Shown here piece after piece: positions 63,835-64,000 of a DNA stretch of 64,000 nt. Made by a program: the position numbers and the translations under genes. This DNA is from Prorocentrum cordatum (taxonomy: Eukaryota > Sar > Dinophyceae > Prorocentrales > Prorocentraceae), in NCBI GenBank assembly GCA_963575745.1, contig CAUYUJ010018881.1:124001-188000 (forward strand), read 5' to 3'. The first letter of the stretch is position 1. Every line of letters begins with the position of its first letter. The notes under the pieces are model-generated. The model worked only from the letters and a program-made list of their open reading frames with translations, searched no databases and was not told the origin of the DNA.

Positions 63835-64000
63835 ATGAAGGTTTGGAGCTATAACGCTGAGTCGCTCCGGGTCAAAGATCGGCTGGCATCGCTGTTGAGA
63901 CTGGCCAGATGTGCAAATGTCGCCATATGTTGTTTCCAGAGCGCGTTGATGGAGCTTGACGTTCCTTGGTTCAGCGAGGGTTTCCATGTTATCCCGACTT
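63835..64000 (+). CDS. Probable LINE AP-endonuclease N-terminus, cut by the window edge
   Basis: From ATG 63835, the frame reads MKVWSYNAESLRVKDRLASL and LRLARCANVAICCFQSALM, and is still open at the last base. The pattern (beta strand, Asn in YNAESL, amphipathic helix, then a strand ending in Gln) matches the N-terminus of the exonuclease-endonuclease-phosphatase fold used by LINE retrotransposons. The residue after Gln is Ser, where active enzymes have Glu. An Arg-rich stretch (HHVRTRRRRQRSTR) just upstream is in the same frame. Only about 55 residues are visible, so the call is tentative. Confidence 0.35.
   Translation, partial: MKVWSYNAESLRVKDRLASLLRLARCANVAICCFQSALMELDVPWFSEGFHVIPT

Overview
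The window looks like nuclear DNA of a dinoflagellate, probably a Symbiodiniaceae-like or related alga. This rests on the very GC-rich, non-operonic sequence, the huge tracts of simple repeats, and the remains of tyrosine-recombinase (YR, DIRS-type) retroelements whose proteins resemble predicted polyproteins I remember from Symbiodinium genomes. I ran no database search. I found no intact host gene, no rRNA or tRNA gene, no CRISPR array and no bacterial-type operon.

Layout. 1-3.5 kb: low-complexity tracts and small tandem repeats. 3.5-12 kb: a 0.4-kb and a 6.3-kb GAC/GTC tract bracketing the decayed remains of a coiled-coil protein gene (3.9-5.5 kb). 12-21 kb: mostly non-coding, with two families of short inverted-repeat elements, a ~0.7-kb terminal-inverted-repeat element, and several minisatellites. 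21.7-32.2 kb: a composite tandem array. Its units consist of a CAA-rich leader, a conserved ~300-bp block, a GA microsatellite and a ~41-bp minisatellite; an ~0.8-kb block is present once forward and twice inverted, each time beside CAA/GTT triplets. 33.2-46.7 kb: a large decayed YR retroelement. 46.7-57 kb: intergenic sequence with a ~102-bp satellite split by a 0.75-kb T-rich tract, and a 1.7-kb CA-rich tract. 57.3-59.1 kb: a second, more decayed YR retroelement fragment. 59-64 kb: more repeats, an inverted array of the same ~102-bp satellite, and a probable LINE endonuclease fragment running off the right edge.

The most interesting part is the element at 33.8-46.5 kb. On the minus strand, reading left from 40.08 kb, are a membrane-segment N-terminus, Cys/His clusters, a gag-like core with a zinc knuckle, and a SAM-methyltransferase-like domain. 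On the plus strand, reading right from 40.08 kb, are reverse transcriptase, RNase H, a second cytosine-methyltransferase-like region, three Cys clusters and a tyrosine recombinase. The two halves meet head to head with overlapping start codons. Because the gag half ends in the methyltransferase at its far end and its start abuts the RT start, the simplest reading is an inversion of the 5' half of a once collinear element, although a naturally divergent element cannot be excluded. Both halves carry in-frame stops and frameshifts. The recombinase-bearing ORF is the exception: it is open for about 3.7 kb and keeps its catalytic residues.
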